Numbered from the stretch's first letter, positions 6,778 to 16,567 are shown. The stretch: DNA of 64,000 nucleotides from Actinophytocola sp044466355 (GCF_044466355.1 NZ_JBITMQ010000001.1:1398830-1462829); one strand, 5' to 3'. The notes: generated by a model not told the origin, from the letters alone. Program-made: numbers and translations.

Positions 6778-8964
6778 CTAGTCGCCGGGCCGAAGGTCGG
6801 CGGCGAACAGATCCCGGTAGACGCCCGGGCGTTCGATCAACGTCTCGTGCGTGCCGTGCTGGACGATCCGGCCCCTGTCCAGCACCACGATCTGGTCCGC
6901 GGCCCGCGCCGCGCTCAGCCGGTGGGAGATCACGACCCTGGTCACCGGCAGTGTGTCGAGGGCGGCGTTGACGGCGCGCTCGGTCCGCGGGTCGAGGTGG
7001 CTCGTCGCCTCGTCCAGGACCAGCAGGCCCGGCTTGCTGAGCAACGCTCTGGCCAGCGCCATCCGCTGTCGCTGTCCCGAGGACAGGGCCGCGCCGCCGT
7101 CGCCGATCTCCGTGTCGTACCGCCTCGGCAACGCCAGGATGTCGTGGTGCAGCCCCGCGATCGTCGTCGCTTCGACGATCTCGTCCTCGCTCGCGTCCGG
7201 GCGGCCCAGCGTGAGGTTGTCCCGGACGGTGCCGCTGAACAGGCTCAGGTCCTGGAGCACGGCGCCGCAGCGGGAGCGGAACGCGGACAGGTCCATCTCC
7301 TGGATCGGTACGCCGTCGTAGCCCACCGCGCCGGACTCGGCGGCCACGAGGCCGAGCACCAGCAGCCCCAGTGAGCTCTTGCCGGAACCGGTCCTGCCGA
7401 CGACGCAGATCGTGCTGCCCGGCCGCGCCCGCAGCGTGATGTCCTGGAGCACGGGCGGCTGGTCGTCGCGGTAGCGGAACGAGACCCCGCTCAGCTCGAC
7501 GCCCAGCGCACGGCCCGGCGCGGGTGTCCTGGTACCGCCGGACTCGGCTGGTGCGTCCAGGACGTCGAACACGCGCTCCATCTGCACCACCACCGTCTGG
7601 TAGATCTGGCCGACGTTCGCGAACGTGTCCAGTGGTGCGAGCACCGCCAGCGCCACGGCATTCGCCGCGAGCATCCCGCCGAGGCTCACCCGGCCGTCGA
7701 TGACGAGCCAGGCGCCGACGACGAGCAACGCCAGGGGGCCGAGCGTGCTCACCGCGCGCTGCGCGCCCGTCAGCCAGGCCGCCGCACGTCCTCTGCGGAG
7801 CATTGCCTCCTGGTAGCGGGTGAACAGGCGGGACCAGCGGACCAGCAGGCGATCGGCCAGGCCGTTGGCCTTGATGGAGATCACGGCGTTGAGCAGCTCG
7901 GTCACGTGGTTCTGCTCGTCGGTCTTGGCGACCAGTTCCCGTTGGACCAGGTTGCGCAGTGCGCGGTGGCTCGCGCCGACCAGGGCCGCGTACAACACGA
8001 TCAGCGGGAGGACGGCGGGCACATAGGCCGGGGCGAGCACGACCAACCCGATCAGGTAACCGGTCAGCAGGACACCGTCGAGGACGGTGGTCATCAGCTG
8101 CTGCGTCAGTGTCTCCCTGGTACTGGACACACTGGACAGTCGCATGAGGAGGTCGCCGCGGCCCCGGTCGAGGAAGAAGCCGACCGGCAGCCGCAGCAGG
8201 TGGCCGATGAGCCTGCCGGTCAGCGCCTCGTCGGCCCGTCTGCGCAGCGCGAGGAGAGCGAGGGCACGCAGCAGGCTGAGCACGCCGGCGAGGAGCGCGG
8301 TGCCGACGACGGCGACCGCGAGCACCCCGAGCAGCCCGGTGTCACCACGCGGGATGACGGAGTCGACCACGGCCTTGGTGAGCAGCGGTGTGCCGAGACC
8401 GATGCCGTGCATCGCGGCGGCGAGCAGCAGCGTCGACAGCAGGAGCCCGCGTCCGCCCGGTGCGCTGAACAGGGTCTTGACGTAGCGCACCACGACCGCG
8501 TCCCGGGTTCTGGTCCGCCTGGGACTGAAGTGGGCGGCCGGGGTGAGGTGCAGGGCGGTGTCGTCGTGGCGCCGGTCGAACTCGACCCGTTGCCACCGCT
8601 GCCGTCCGAGTGCCGGATCGACGACCCACGCGCGGTGGCGGTCGGCACGGGCCACCACGACGAAGTGCTGCTGGCCGCGTATGACGATCGCCGGTGTGGT
8701 CACCTCGGCGCCGAGCGGTCCGATGGCCGCCGACATGCCGGAACGCTCCGCGGCCACCGCGATGTCGTCGAGCGTGGCACCACTGCCGTGCCGGTGCAGG
8801 ATCGCCCGGGTCTCGGTCACCGACGTGTCCCGGCCGTGGTGGCTCAGTACGGCCGCAAGGCACGCCGCTCCGGTCTCCCCGTGGTTGAGTGCGTACCGGA
8901 CCGGCGTCCGGCGGCGAGTACGGGCCGGTGGTCGTTCGAGTGTCCGTACAGTCAACCCACTCAC
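6778..8964 (-). CDS. lanT: ABC exporter with catalytically dead C39-like domain
   Basis: 728 aa from a GTG start preceded by GGAGGAAAG. N-terminal C39-like domain (about 20-150), six-helix transmembrane domain (about 165-440) and nucleotide-binding domain (about 490-725) with Walker A GRTGSGKSS, signature LSSGQRQR and Walker B LLVLDEATSHLD. In bacteriocin peptidases the motif Q-x4-(D/E)CGxA holds the oxyanion Gln and nucleophile Cys; here it reads A25..E30-T31-G32, so both are lost, while His100 and Asp116 remain. It should bind or export peptide without cleaving the leader. That fits class III systems, where leaders are removed by separate proteases; none is seen in the window. First gene of the class III operon. 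Confidence 0.9.
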   Translation of the reverse strand: MSGLTVRTLERPPARTRRRTPVRYALNHGETGAACLAAVLSHHGRDTSVTETRAILHRHGSGATLDDIAVAAERSGMSAAIGPLGAEVTTPAIVIRGQQHFVVVARADRHRAWVVDPALGRQRWQRVEFDRRHDDTALHLTPAAHFSPRRTRTRDAVVVRYVKTLFSAPGGRGLLLSTLLLAAAMHGIGLGTPLLTKAVVDSVIPRGDTGLLGVLAVAVVGTALLAGVLSLLRALALLALRRRADEALTGRLIGHLLRLPVGFFLDRGRGDLLMRLSSVSSTRETLTQQLMTTVLDGVLLTGYLIGLVVLAPAYVPAVLPLIVLYAALVGASHRALRNLVQRELVAKTDEQNHVTELLNAVISIKANGLADRLLVRWSRLFTRYQEAMLRRGRAAAWLTGAQRAVSTLGPLALLVVGAWLVIDGRVSLGGMLAANAVALAVLAPLDTFANVGQIYQTVVVQMERVFDVLDAPAESGGTRTPAPGRALGVELSGVSFRYRDDQPPVLQDITLRARPGSTICVVGRTGSGKSSLGLLVLGLVAAESGAVGYDGVPIQEMDLSAFRSRCGAVLQDLSLFSGTVRDNLTLGRPDASEDEIVEATTIAGLHHDILALPRRYDTEIGDGGAALSSGQRQRMALARALLSKPGLLVLDEATSHLDPRTERAVNAALDTLPVTRVVISHRLSAARAADQIVVLDRGRIVQHGTHETLIERPGVYRDLFAADLRPGD

Positions 8965-9227
8965 CTTTCCTCCGCCGTTCCCGCCTTGCTCTGGAACGGA
9001 CAGTAGGAGCGGGAGCCGGGCACGCAGTAGGTGTTTCGCCGTCCACATGCGGCCATGGGCACTGACCGGATCAGGACACGTGCCGCCGAGATTGATCGTC
9101 CCTTGTGGACTGATGACGGTTCGCCGCACCCGGCATCCCGACAAACTTGGGTGGCGGTCACTCATGCGGCCACCGGGGCGGACGGCGCACTCTGCCGAAG
9201 TGATCCGACGACACGACGGAGGTGGTC
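8965..9227. promoter_or_regulatory. Divergent promoter region of class III operon and TrmB/LuxR regulator
   Basis: 263 nt between two divergent starts, so it must hold promoters for the exporter-led minus-strand operon and for the plus-strand regulator. A weak dyad ggtggc...gccacc lies near 9149-9175. No convincing -10/-35 pair could be assigned by eye. Confidence 0.5.
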
Positions 9228-10211
9228 ATGGCATTGAGCGATCTCGGCTTCGAGCCGGTACAGGAACGCGTCTACAACGCCTTGCTGGACAGACCCGACC
9301 TGACGTTCGCAGACCTGGCCGCGGCGGCGGGCGGCGACGGGCCGGCCGTCGCGGTCGCCGTCGAGCGTCTGGTGGCTCTCGGGGCGGCGCGACCGGAGTC
9401 GTCCAGGCCCTGCGGGGTGGCACTGGTGAACCCGGCTGTCGCGATCGCCGGGTTGATCGAACGCCTCGAGAGCGACCTGCTGCGCAGGCACCGAGGCGTG
9501 GTCGAGACACGCGGTGAACTGATCGAGCTGGCGGCTCGGTTCCAGCACTCGCCCGGCCGGTCTGGCACCGCCGACGTCGAGCACCACTCCGGTGCCGACG
9601 CGATCGGGGAGGTGCTCGCCGAGCTCTCCTTCTTCACCAGGGACAGCGTTCTCACCGTGCACCGCGGCGGCCGTCATGGCATGGGACCGGACAGCGCCTG
9701 GTCCTCGCTGCACCAGCGTGCCCTGCGGAGAGGAGCGCTGTTGCGGATCCTGTGCCACCGGGAACTGCTCGCCGACGAACGTCAGGTCACCCGGGCGCGC
9801 GAGCTGGGGGCCTCCGGCGCGCAGTACCGGATCACCACTCTCGTGCCTGACCCCGTTGTCGTCATCGACCAGCGCGTCGCGGTGGTGCCCGCCGATCCCC
9901 AGGACATCGACCAGGGGATCCTGGTGATACGCCAGCCCGCGCTGCTCAACGGCGTCGTCCGGCTTTTCGAGCGGATGTGGGTCGACGGCGAGCAGGCGGC
10001 GTGGGACAGTCGTGGCGAACCGGAGCCCACCGATGCGGACCGCCGGGTGCTGGCGCTGCTCGCCGAGGGACACACAGACGAGGCGATCGCGCGCACCGTC
10101 GGCTGCTCGGCCCGCACTCTCCGGCGGCGGATCGCCGTGTTGATGACCTGGCTCGCGGCGGCCAGCAGGTTCGAGGCAGGTGCGGCTGCCGTCAGGAAGG
10201 GCTGGCTGTGA
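9228..10211 (+). CDS. TrmB-like / LuxR-type two-HTH regulator
   Basis: 327 aa. An N-terminal winged-helix segment of TrmB type (residues 1-70: VQERVYNALL...LTFADLAAA), a long helix, a middle sensor-like region with RGALLRILCHRELL, and a C-terminal LuxR/GerE HTH (DADRRVLALLAEGHTDEAIA...SARTLRRRI). The ATG at 9228 is favoured over a GTG 6 nt upstream because of the CGGAGG site at 9217-9222. It is a paralogue of the regulator at 47411-48439 by domain order and by the shared HTDEAIAR/HTDASAAR HTH. It is placed between the class III operon (divergent) and lanM1 (same strand), so it could control either. Confidence 0.75.
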   Translation: MALSDLGFEPVQERVYNALLDRPDLTFADLAAAAGGDGPAVAVAVERLVALGAARPESSRPCGVALVNPAVAIAGLIERLESDLLRRHRGVVETRGELIELAARFQHSPGRSGTADVEHHSGADAIGEVLAELSFFTRDSVLTVHRGGRHGMGPDSAWSSLHQRALRRGALLRILCHRELLADERQVTRARELGASGAQYRITTLVPDPVVVIDQRVAVVPADPQDIDQGILVIRQPALLNGVVRLFERMWVDGEQAAWDSRGEPEPTDADRRVLALLAEGHTDEAIARTVGCSARTLRRRIAVLMTWLAAASRFEAGAAAVRKGWL

Positions 10212-10213
10212 GT

Positions 10214-10243
10214 GGCCACGCCCGGAAACTAATTTGCGTGGCC
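10214..10243. promoter_or_regulatory. Inverted repeat in front of lanM1
   Basis: 8-bp perfect arms ggccacgc (10214-10221) and gcgtggcc (10236-10243) with a 14-nt AT-rich spacer, in the 74-nt gap between the regulator stop and the lanM1 start. The long spacer favours an operator for a dimeric regulator over a terminator, but both are possible. Confidence 0.45.
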
Positions 10244-10285
10244 GGTACCCATGACTTCGATCGCGGGGCTGGTCAGGATCCGACC

Positions 10286-13200
10286 ATGGACAGCACAGCG
10301 GCGGGGATCGCGTCGGCGGCGGGGCTCGCGCCCGGTTGGTGGACGAACGCTCTCGCGTTGCACGAGCGGTTCACGCCGGCGCCATCGCGAACACCCCACG
10401 CGAACGCCGACCCGTTCGAACTCCGCCTGGCGGATCTCGGGCTGGATCCCGCCGACGTGGCGAACGCGGCCGCTGCCGTCGGCGGGCTCGCACCGGCATG
10501 GGCGGACATCGTGGACGAGGTGGTTCTCGGCGCGGACCACACTGAGAACCGCCGGGTCGACGGTGACTGGGAGGTCGCGTTCGGCCAGGTGTTCGCCCCG
10601 TTCGTCGCCTTCGCGGCCGAGCGGATCACCGCCGCGTTCACCGCCGGGGGGCCGTCGGAGTCGGTCGACCTCGACGCGTTCGTGGCCGCTGTCTCCCGCA
10701 CCCTGACCGACCGGCTCGTGGCGACGGGAACCCGAACCCTGGTGACTGAGCTGCGCCTGCACGCCGACCGCGGTGCCCTCGTCGGGCGCGACCCGGTCAG
10801 CCGGTTCCACGACTTCGTCGCGCAGATGAGCACCGGCACCGCGCGAGCGCGGCTGTTCACCCGCTACCCGGTGCTGGCGCGCCTGCTCGCACAGATGACC
10901 GACGCTGCGGTGACGGCGGCGGTGGAGCTGCTCGACCGGTTCCGGCAGGACCGGCACGACGTGGTGACGACGCTCTTCCCGGACGGCGACCCCGGGGTTC
11001 TCGTCGGCGCCGACTTCGGGCTGGGCGACCCGCACCGCGGCCGGTCGGTGGCCACGCTCGCCTTCTCCGGGGGTGCCCGGCTGGTCTACAAGCCACGAGA
11101 CGTGACGCTCCAGCGACACCTCGCCGGCATGGTGGCCTGGCTCAACGACCACGTCGAAGGCCTCGGTCTTCGTGCCGTGCCCACTCTGGTGCGGGAGGGG
11201 TACGGGTGGTCGGCGTACGTCGAGGCCGCACCTCTGACCGACGTCGCGCTCGCCGATCGCTTCTACTTCCGGCAGGGCGCACTGCTGGCGCTGTTGCACG
11301 CGGTCCGCGCCACCGACATGCACTACGCGAATGTCATCGCCGCGGGTGACACACCGGTCGTGGTCGACGTCGAGACGCTGTTCCACCCGGCGCTGACGGC
11401 GGACCAGGGCGGTGACCCGGCCGCCGCCGCGCTCGCCGACTCGGTCTACCGGACCGCGTTGCTGCCGTTGATCGCGGTCGGCGACCACGGGACATGGGAC
11501 CTTTCGGGACTGGGCGGTGACGCCGACCGGTCTCCCGTGAGCAGGGTGTCGTGGCAGGACGCGGGCACGGACCGCATGCGCCTCGTCCGCGTCGCTGCCG
11601 AGGCACGAACCGCGTCGAACCGGCCGAGGGCAGGCACGGAGGCGCTCGAGCCGCGGGCACACCAGGCCGCGCTGTGCGACGGCTTTCGCACGGCCCACGA
11701 CCGGATCGCGGCACACAAGTCCGCGTTCGCGGAGCTGGTCAGGGCCTGCGAGAACGTGCTCACCCGCGTGGTGTTCCGGCCCACCTGGATCTACACGAGC
11801 ATGCTCGACGAGAGCACACACCCTGACCTGCTCGCCGACGGGCTGTCCCGTGACAGGGCGCTCGCGATGCTGTGCTCGGCGACAGCGACCGGTCCGCTTC
11901 GGCGGCTGGCGGCACACGAGATCGCGGACCTGTGGGCGGGTGACGTGCCGATGTTCACCATGACGGCAGGCCGTGCCGTCGTGTGTGACTCCGCGGGAGA
12001 TCCGACCGGCGTTCGCCTTCCTACGCCGGGACTGCACCAGGCGCTTGACGCGCTCGACGCCATGGACGACACCACCCGGCGAGATCAGGAGTGGGTCGTC
12101 GCGGCGACATTGGCCACCCGCAGCCAGGCGACCGCACACGTCGCCGATCACGTCGCCGAGCCGCTGCCCGCCGGAGCCCCGGCCGACCCCGATGCCCTGA
12201 TCGCCGCGGCGTGCACGATGGGGGACCGGCTCGTCGCTTCTGCCCACCGGGGGCGGGAGCGCGTCAACTGGCTCGGTGTCGAGTTGGTGGAGGAACGACA
12301 GTGGCTCGTGCTGCCGCTCGGCGCCGGGTTGGCGACCGGCTACCTCGGTGTCGCACTGTTTCTCGCGCAGCTGGGTGCGGCAACCGGGATCGCACGCTAC
12401 ACCGAGCACGCGGCGCTCGCCGTGCGTGCACTGCCCACCGCGCTCGGCCACATCGCCTCGCGGCCCGCGCTCGTGGACGCGGTCGGGTGTGGCGGGCTGA
12501 CCGGGCTCGGGGGAATCGCCTACGGTGCGGCACGGGTGGGCGCGTTGCTGGACGACGCGGGCCTGCGCGATGCCGCGGAGTTCGCGGTCGGACTGGCCGG
12601 CGAGGTCGCGGGCCGCACCACCGATCCGACGTGGACCGCGGGTCACGCCGGTTGTCTCGCTGCGATGACCGCGGTGCACACCGACCTCGGGTTTTCGGCA
12701 GCGGCGGACGTCGCGAACGACTGCGCAGAACTGCTTGGCGCCTTCTTCGCCGGGCGTGACGGTCCAGGAGCGGGCCTGCCCGGCGGGTTCGCCAGGGGAC
12801 GGGCCGGCATCGGCTGGGCCCTGGCCAACCACGGTTCGCCGGCACACGCGGACCTCGGTCGGCACGTCGCGTCGACGGCGACCGCCGACGCGGCGCGCGG
12901 TGGCTGGTGTTCCGGACCGGCAGGCGCGCTGCTGGCCGTTGCCTCCGCCGGGATCGGCGCGGACACCCCGTGGCCAGAACCGGACCCGGACGTCGGCCGA
13001 CCAGGAGACCTGAGCCTGTGTCATGGCGAGCTGGGTGTCGTCGAGGTGCTCGGTGCGCTCGGACGCCAGGGCCCGGTACCCGACGACATCGCCGTGGGGT
13101 TGCGCCGACGCGTCAGCCGGGTGCTCGCCACGGTGCAGCACGACGAGCCGTGGTGCGGCGTCCCGGACCGGCTTGCCACACCTGGCCTGCTCAACGGCCT

Positions 13201-13330
13201 GTCCGGCATCGGCTACGCGCTTCTGCGGCTCGCGGCCCCGGACACGACGCCGTCGGTGCTCCTCCTCGAACCCGCGGACCCGCCGCGATTTCCCGTTTCA
13301 CCAGCCCGAACAGAGAGGAACAGGGGATGA
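10286..13330 (+). CDS. lanM: Class II lanthipeptide synthetase LanM (module 1)
   Basis: 1014 aa. The N-terminal DUF4135 dehydratase carries ARLVYKPRD, ATDMHYANVI and VVDVETLFHP, matching the kinase-derived LanM active site that phosphorylates and eliminates Ser/Thr. The C-terminal LanC-like cyclase has GxGG repeats and the zinc-site segments GWCSGP and LCHGELG. The ATG at 10286 is chosen because it gives the same N-terminus as lanM2 (APGWWTNALALHERF against DPAWWAPALALHERG) and has AGGA upstream. The stop overlaps the start of the next gene (ATGA), whose product is the likely substrate. It pairs with that unusual precursor and with LAL regulator 1, an arrangement repeated at 18.0-24.3 kb. Confidence 0.93.
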   Translation: MDSTAAGIASAAGLAPGWWTNALALHERFTPAPSRTPHANADPFELRLADLGLDPADVANAAAAVGGLAPAWADIVDEVVLGADHTENRRVDGDWEVAFGQVFAPFVAFAAERITAAFTAGGPSESVDLDAFVAAVSRTLTDRLVATGTRTLVTELRLHADRGALVGRDPVSRFHDFVAQMSTGTARARLFTRYPVLARLLAQMTDAAVTAAVELLDRFRQDRHDVVTTLFPDGDPGVLVGADFGLGDPHRGRSVATLAFSGGARLVYKPRDVTLQRHLAGMVAWLNDHVEGLGLRAVPTLVREGYGWSAYVEAAPLTDVALADRFYFRQGALLALLHAVRATDMHYANVIAAGDTPVVVDVETLFHPALTADQGGDPAAAALADSVYRTALLPLIAVGDHGTWDLSGLGGDADRSPVSRVSWQDAGTDRMRLVRVAAEARTASNRPRAGTEALEPRAHQAALCDGFRTAHDRIAAHKSAFAELVRACENVLTRVVFRPTWIYTSMLDESTHPDLLADGLSRDRALAMLCSATATGPLRRLAAHEIADLWAGDVPMFTMTAGRAVVCDSAGDPTGVRLPTPGLHQALDALDAMDDTTRRDQEWVVAATLATRSQATAHVADHVAEPLPAGAPADPDALIAAACTMGDRLVASAHRGRERVNWLGVELVEERQWLVLPLGAGLATGYLGVALFLAQLGAATGIARYTEHAALAVRALPTALGHIASRPALVDAVGCGGLTGLGGIAYGAARVGALLDDAGLRDAAEFAVGLAGEVAGRTTDPTWTAGHAGCLAAMTAVHTDLGFSAAADVANDCAELLGAFFAGRDGPGAGLPGGFARGRAGIGWALANHGSPAHADLGRHVASTATADAARGGWCSGPAGALLAVASAGIGADTPWPEPDPDVGRPGDLSLCHGELGVVEVLGALGRQGPVPDDIAVGLRRRVSRVLATVQHDEPWCGVPDRLATPGLLNGLSGIGYALLRLAAPDTTPSVLLLEPADPPRFPVSPARTERNRG

Positions 13331-13566
13331 ACGAGAACGACCACACGGCGCACGAGGCAGCACGACTGGCGACCGGTTCGGACCTGCTCGCCGACGAACA
13401 CCCGGCCGGCCCGGTCTGGTGCTTCCCGGTCGTGACGTTCGGGAGGAGCGTCGCGGCTCTCGCCATCACGGCGGCACCGATCGGCATACTCGCGCTGGGG
13501 TTGCTCTCCGGGGATCCGGACATCGTCGCCGGCACACACACCACATGCTGTCCGACCGGCCCCTGA
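13327..13566 (+). CDS. lanA: LanM-associated precursor with TTCCP core, copy 1 (79 aa)
   Basis: A 79-residue peptide, translationally coupled to lanM1 by an ATGA overlap. Acidic N-terminus (1-30), then FPVVTFG (33-39), a strongly hydrophobic stretch of about 23 residues (41-62, ending GILALGLLSG) and a short tail ending THTTCCPTGP. Copy 2 (21008-21244) shares P-x-VTFG, AALA and TTCCP while the rest differs, so these are the constrained parts. The likely core is very short: Thr70, Thr72, Thr73, Cys74, Cys75. The hydrophobic leader could be membrane-embedded, which is unusual for a class II leader. No double-Gly site is clear. That it is the LanM substrate is inferred from coupling and the conserved Thr/Cys core. 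Confidence 0.8.
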   Translation: MNENDHTAHEAARLATGSDLLADEHPAGPVWCFPVVTFGRSVAALAITAAPIGILALGLLSGDPDIVAGTHTTCCPTGP

Positions 13567-13606
13567 TCGGCCCCAAGCCGTTGCGCCAAAGTTCGTCATC
13601 CTCGCT

Positions 13607-13619
13607 GAACCGCCGGTTC
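13607..13619. promoter_or_regulatory. Palindrome upstream of LAL regulator 1
   Basis: gaaccg-c-cggttc, a 13-nt palindrome in the 79-nt gap between precursor copy 1 and LAL regulator 1. It may be an operator for the LAL gene. Confidence 0.35.
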
Positions 13620-13645
13620 GTCGTACATCGCAGGCTTAAGGTGCG

Positions 13646-16567
13646 TTGGTGCTCCTCCACTCGCCGACCCTCGTGGGCAGAGACGACGTGCTCATGGCAT
13701 TGCACCGCGATCTGGCCGCGGCCGCGGACGGCGGAGGCAGGACGGTTTTCGTCACGGGCCCCAGCGGTATCGGCAAGACCCGACTGGTGAACGCGGTGGC
13801 GGACGCCGCGTTCACCGGCGGGATGACGCTCATGCGGGGCAGAGCGAGCACGCTCGACCCGTTGATGCCGTTCCGGCCGCTGGCGGAGGCACTGCTGTCG
13901 ATGTTGCGCGTGACCCCGCTCGACCCCGCCGACCTGGGGCCATACGGTCCCATCCTCGGTCGGCTGGTGCCGGACTGGAGTGTGCCCGGTGCGAGCCGGG
14001 AAGACGACCTCCTCGTCGTGCTGGCGGAAGGTGTCGTGCGCGTGACCCGGCTGGCGGCCGGACAGCGCGGATGCCTCGTCGTCATCGACGACCTGCAGAA
14101 CGCCGATTCCGAGACCCTGGCTGTGCTCGAGTACCTGATCGACAACATCGGTCAGCAGCCGACCATGATCCTCGGCGCGCTGCTCGACCAGGACTGCGCT
14201 GCCATGACGATGGCGCGCTCCGCGGTGCGCCGGGGCCGCGCGACCCTGCTCGCGCTCGATCCGCTGACTCGCGGCGACCTGGAAGGCCTGATCGCCAACT
14301 GTCTCGGTGCGCCACCTGGGAAGGTGGCCGCCGAAGCGGTCGAGGTGGTGCTCGCGGGCAGCGGTGGCAACCCCTGCCTGGCCGAGGAAATCGTCGCCGA
14401 CCTCGTGGACCACAAGGTTCTCGTCGAGACCGCGGGGCAGTGGCTGCTCACCGAGGCGGTGCCCGCCGGCGCGGGTACCGACCTCGCCCACCCGATCGGC
14501 GGCCGGTTCGTGAAACTCTCCGAGCAGGCCCGTGCCGTGCTGTCGGTCGCCGCCGCGTTCGGTATGCGGTTCCCGCTGCCGGTGGTCCAGCAGGTGATCG
14601 GGGCGAACGACCAGCACCTCCTGCGGCTGTTGCAGACGGAGGCCATCGCGCACTTCGTGCGGCCGGACGAGCAGAGCGCCGACTGGTATCGGTTCCGGCA
14701 TCAGCTGACGTGGCAGGCGGTGACGGGTCAGCTGCCCGACGACGAACGGGCGGGGCTCGCACGCGTCGTGGCCGGTACGGTCGAGACCCTGTACCCCGGC
14801 CTTGACGGGGAGTGGTGCCAGATCGCGGCCACTCTGTGGCTGGCGGCAGGTGAGGGCGGCCGCGCCGGCGAGTTGCTCACCGAGCTCGGTCGCCGGACCC
14901 TGACGATCGGGGCGGCCAAGCCGGCCGTCGCGCTCCTCGAGCAGGCGTGGCAGTTGCTCGCCGATTCGAGCGTGGAACGCCGGGCCCAGACACTCGACGT
15001 GCTGATCCTGGCCCTTGTCGAGGCCGGGTACGTGCGCCGTGCCATCGCGGCGGTCGCCGAACTCGACCGGCTCGCGAGCGTGCCCGCACGTCGGCGGGCG
15101 GTCATTCACACGAAGGCCGCGTGGGCAGCCATGATCGCCGGCTACACGGACGACGGGCTCACTCATGTCGCGTCGGCGCGACGGCTGCTCGGCGACGACC
15201 CGGATGCCGTACAGCTCGCGGAGGTCGACATCGTGGCCGCGCACCTCGCGCTGGACCTGCCAGGTGGTGGGCAGTTGGCGATAGCCGAGGATCTGGCCCG
15301 CAACGCGGCACGCATCGCGGACCGCATGGACCTGCCGGAGATCGCCTGTCAGGCGTGGCAGCTGCTGGGCGCGGTGACCCGGCCACGTGATCCGGCGGAG
15401 GCGACCGCGTGCCTCGAGCGTGCACTGTCGATCGCGAGCAGGCGCGGTCTGCCGATCGCCGAGATGCACACGCTGATCCGGCTCGGCAACGATGACGCGC
15501 TGCGCGCGGGCGAGATCACCCGCCTGGAGCTGGCGCGGGAACGCGCGAGTGAGGTCGGCGCCGTCACCGCGCAGTGCCAGGCGGAGGCCAGCATCGCCCT
15601 GCACCTGGTCCTGAGGGGCGAGTTCGACGACGCCGCTGCGCTCGTCAGCCGGGTGCTCGACACCACGATCACGATGCAGCTCGTCGAGATCACCCAGTAC
15701 GTGCTGCTGTTGCGTGCCGTGCTCGGCGCCCATCGCGGGTCGCGGGCGGAGCTCGACGACGCGCTGTCCGAGTTCGAACAGCACAAGGGTGACGCTGTTC
15801 TGCACGCACCACGGGTGCATGGCCTGGCCAAGGTGTTCTGCGCCCTGCTGGAGGAGCGGCGAGATGTCGCCGTCCAGGAGATGGCTGCCGCCGAGGCGGC
15901 GCACATCCCCAGTTCCACCGTGTTCCACCTCTCGGGCACGTACGGCATGCGTCCGCTGCTCCGGGCACTCGCCGGTGATCTCACCGTGGGCGAGCTGACC
16001 GAACTCATGGCCAATCCGGCGTCCGCTCTGCGCTGGGACCGGCAGTTCGCGACCTTCGCCAAGGCGGTGCTGCTCGGCCGGCTCGGGAGAGGTGCCGAGG
16101 CGGTCGCGGAGGTCGACGAGGCGCTGCGGGAGGGACAGCCGTATCCGATGGGCCGTCATCTCGGCCTGCGCCTGGTCGGTGAGGCCGCACTGGACGACGA
16201 CTGGGGCGAGCCGGTGCCCTGGCTGCGCGCGGCGGAGGCCTACTTCCGGCGCATCGAGGTACCACCCGTGGTCGGCGCGTGCCGCCGCCTTCTCCGCCGC
16301 GCCGGCGTCCGCGTGCTCCAGAACCGGGACGGTGCCGAACAGATCCCGCCGGATCTGCGCCTTCGCGGTGTGACAGCTCGTGAGTACGAGGTCCTTCGGC
16401 TGTTGGCCGATCGCCTGGGAAACCGGGAGATCGCCGAACAGTTGCACCTGTCGACGAGGACCGTCGAGCGCCACGTCTCCAACCTGATCAGCAAGACCAA
16501 TCTGCCCAACCGCGGTGCGCTGCGCGACTTCGTCATGACGAAGCTCCACCGCCTGCGGCAGGGATGA
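13646..16567 (+). CDS. LAL-type LuxR regulator (AAA ATPase + LuxR HTH), module 1
   Basis: 973 aa, the size of LAL (MalT-like) regulators. N-terminal AAA/NACHT-like ATPase with Walker A GPSGIGKTRL (38-47) and a Walker B-like CLVVIDDL, a long helical repeat sensor region (about 350-880), and a C-terminal LuxR/GerE HTH (LTAREYEVLRLL-type, about 905-965, with STRTVERHVSNLI). Start TTG 13646 with AAGG about 8 nt upstream; GTG at 13649 is an equal alternative. It is a close paralogue of the regulator at 21341 and, like it, directly follows a TTCCP precursor gene, so it probably controls its own lanM module in response to an unknown ligand. Confidence 0.88.
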   Translation: MVLLHSPTLVGRDDVLMALHRDLAAAADGGGRTVFVTGPSGIGKTRLVNAVADAAFTGGMTLMRGRASTLDPLMPFRPLAEALLSMLRVTPLDPADLGPYGPILGRLVPDWSVPGASREDDLLVVLAEGVVRVTRLAAGQRGCLVVIDDLQNADSETLAVLEYLIDNIGQQPTMILGALLDQDCAAMTMARSAVRRGRATLLALDPLTRGDLEGLIANCLGAPPGKVAAEAVEVVLAGSGGNPCLAEEIVADLVDHKVLVETAGQWLLTEAVPAGAGTDLAHPIGGRFVKLSEQARAVLSVAAAFGMRFPLPVVQQVIGANDQHLLRLLQTEAIAHFVRPDEQSADWYRFRHQLTWQAVTGQLPDDERAGLARVVAGTVETLYPGLDGEWCQIAATLWLAAGEGGRAGELLTELGRRTLTIGAAKPAVALLEQAWQLLADSSVERRAQTLDVLILALVEAGYVRRAIAAVAELDRLASVPARRRAVIHTKAAWAAMIAGYTDDGLTHVASARRLLGDDPDAVQLAEVDIVAAHLALDLPGGGQLAIAEDLARNAARIADRMDLPEIACQAWQLLGAVTRPRDPAEATACLERALSIASRRGLPIAEMHTLIRLGNDDALRAGEITRLELARERASEVGAVTAQCQAEASIALHLVLRGEFDDAAALVSRVLDTTITMQLVEITQYVLLLRAVLGAHRGSRAELDDALSEFEQHKGDAVLHAPRVHGLAKVFCALLEERRDVAVQEMAAAEAAHIPSSTVFHLSGTYGMRPLLRALAGDLTVGELTELMANPASALRWDRQFATFAKAVLLGRLGRGAEAVAEVDEALREGQPYPMGRHLGLRLVGEAALDDDWGEPVPWLRAAEAYFRRIEVPPVVGACRRLLRRAGVRVLQNRDGAEQIPPDLRLRGVTAREYEVLRLLADRLGNREIAEQLHLSTRTVERHVSNLISKTNLPNRGALRDFVMTKLHRLRQG

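Noticed and set aside
10229..13141. Very long minus-strand frames opposite lanM1, the LAL genes, lanM2 and the RHS gene
   Set aside because: Arg/Gly/Pro-rich composition typical of antisense reading in GC-rich DNA; the plus-strand proteins have full domain sets.
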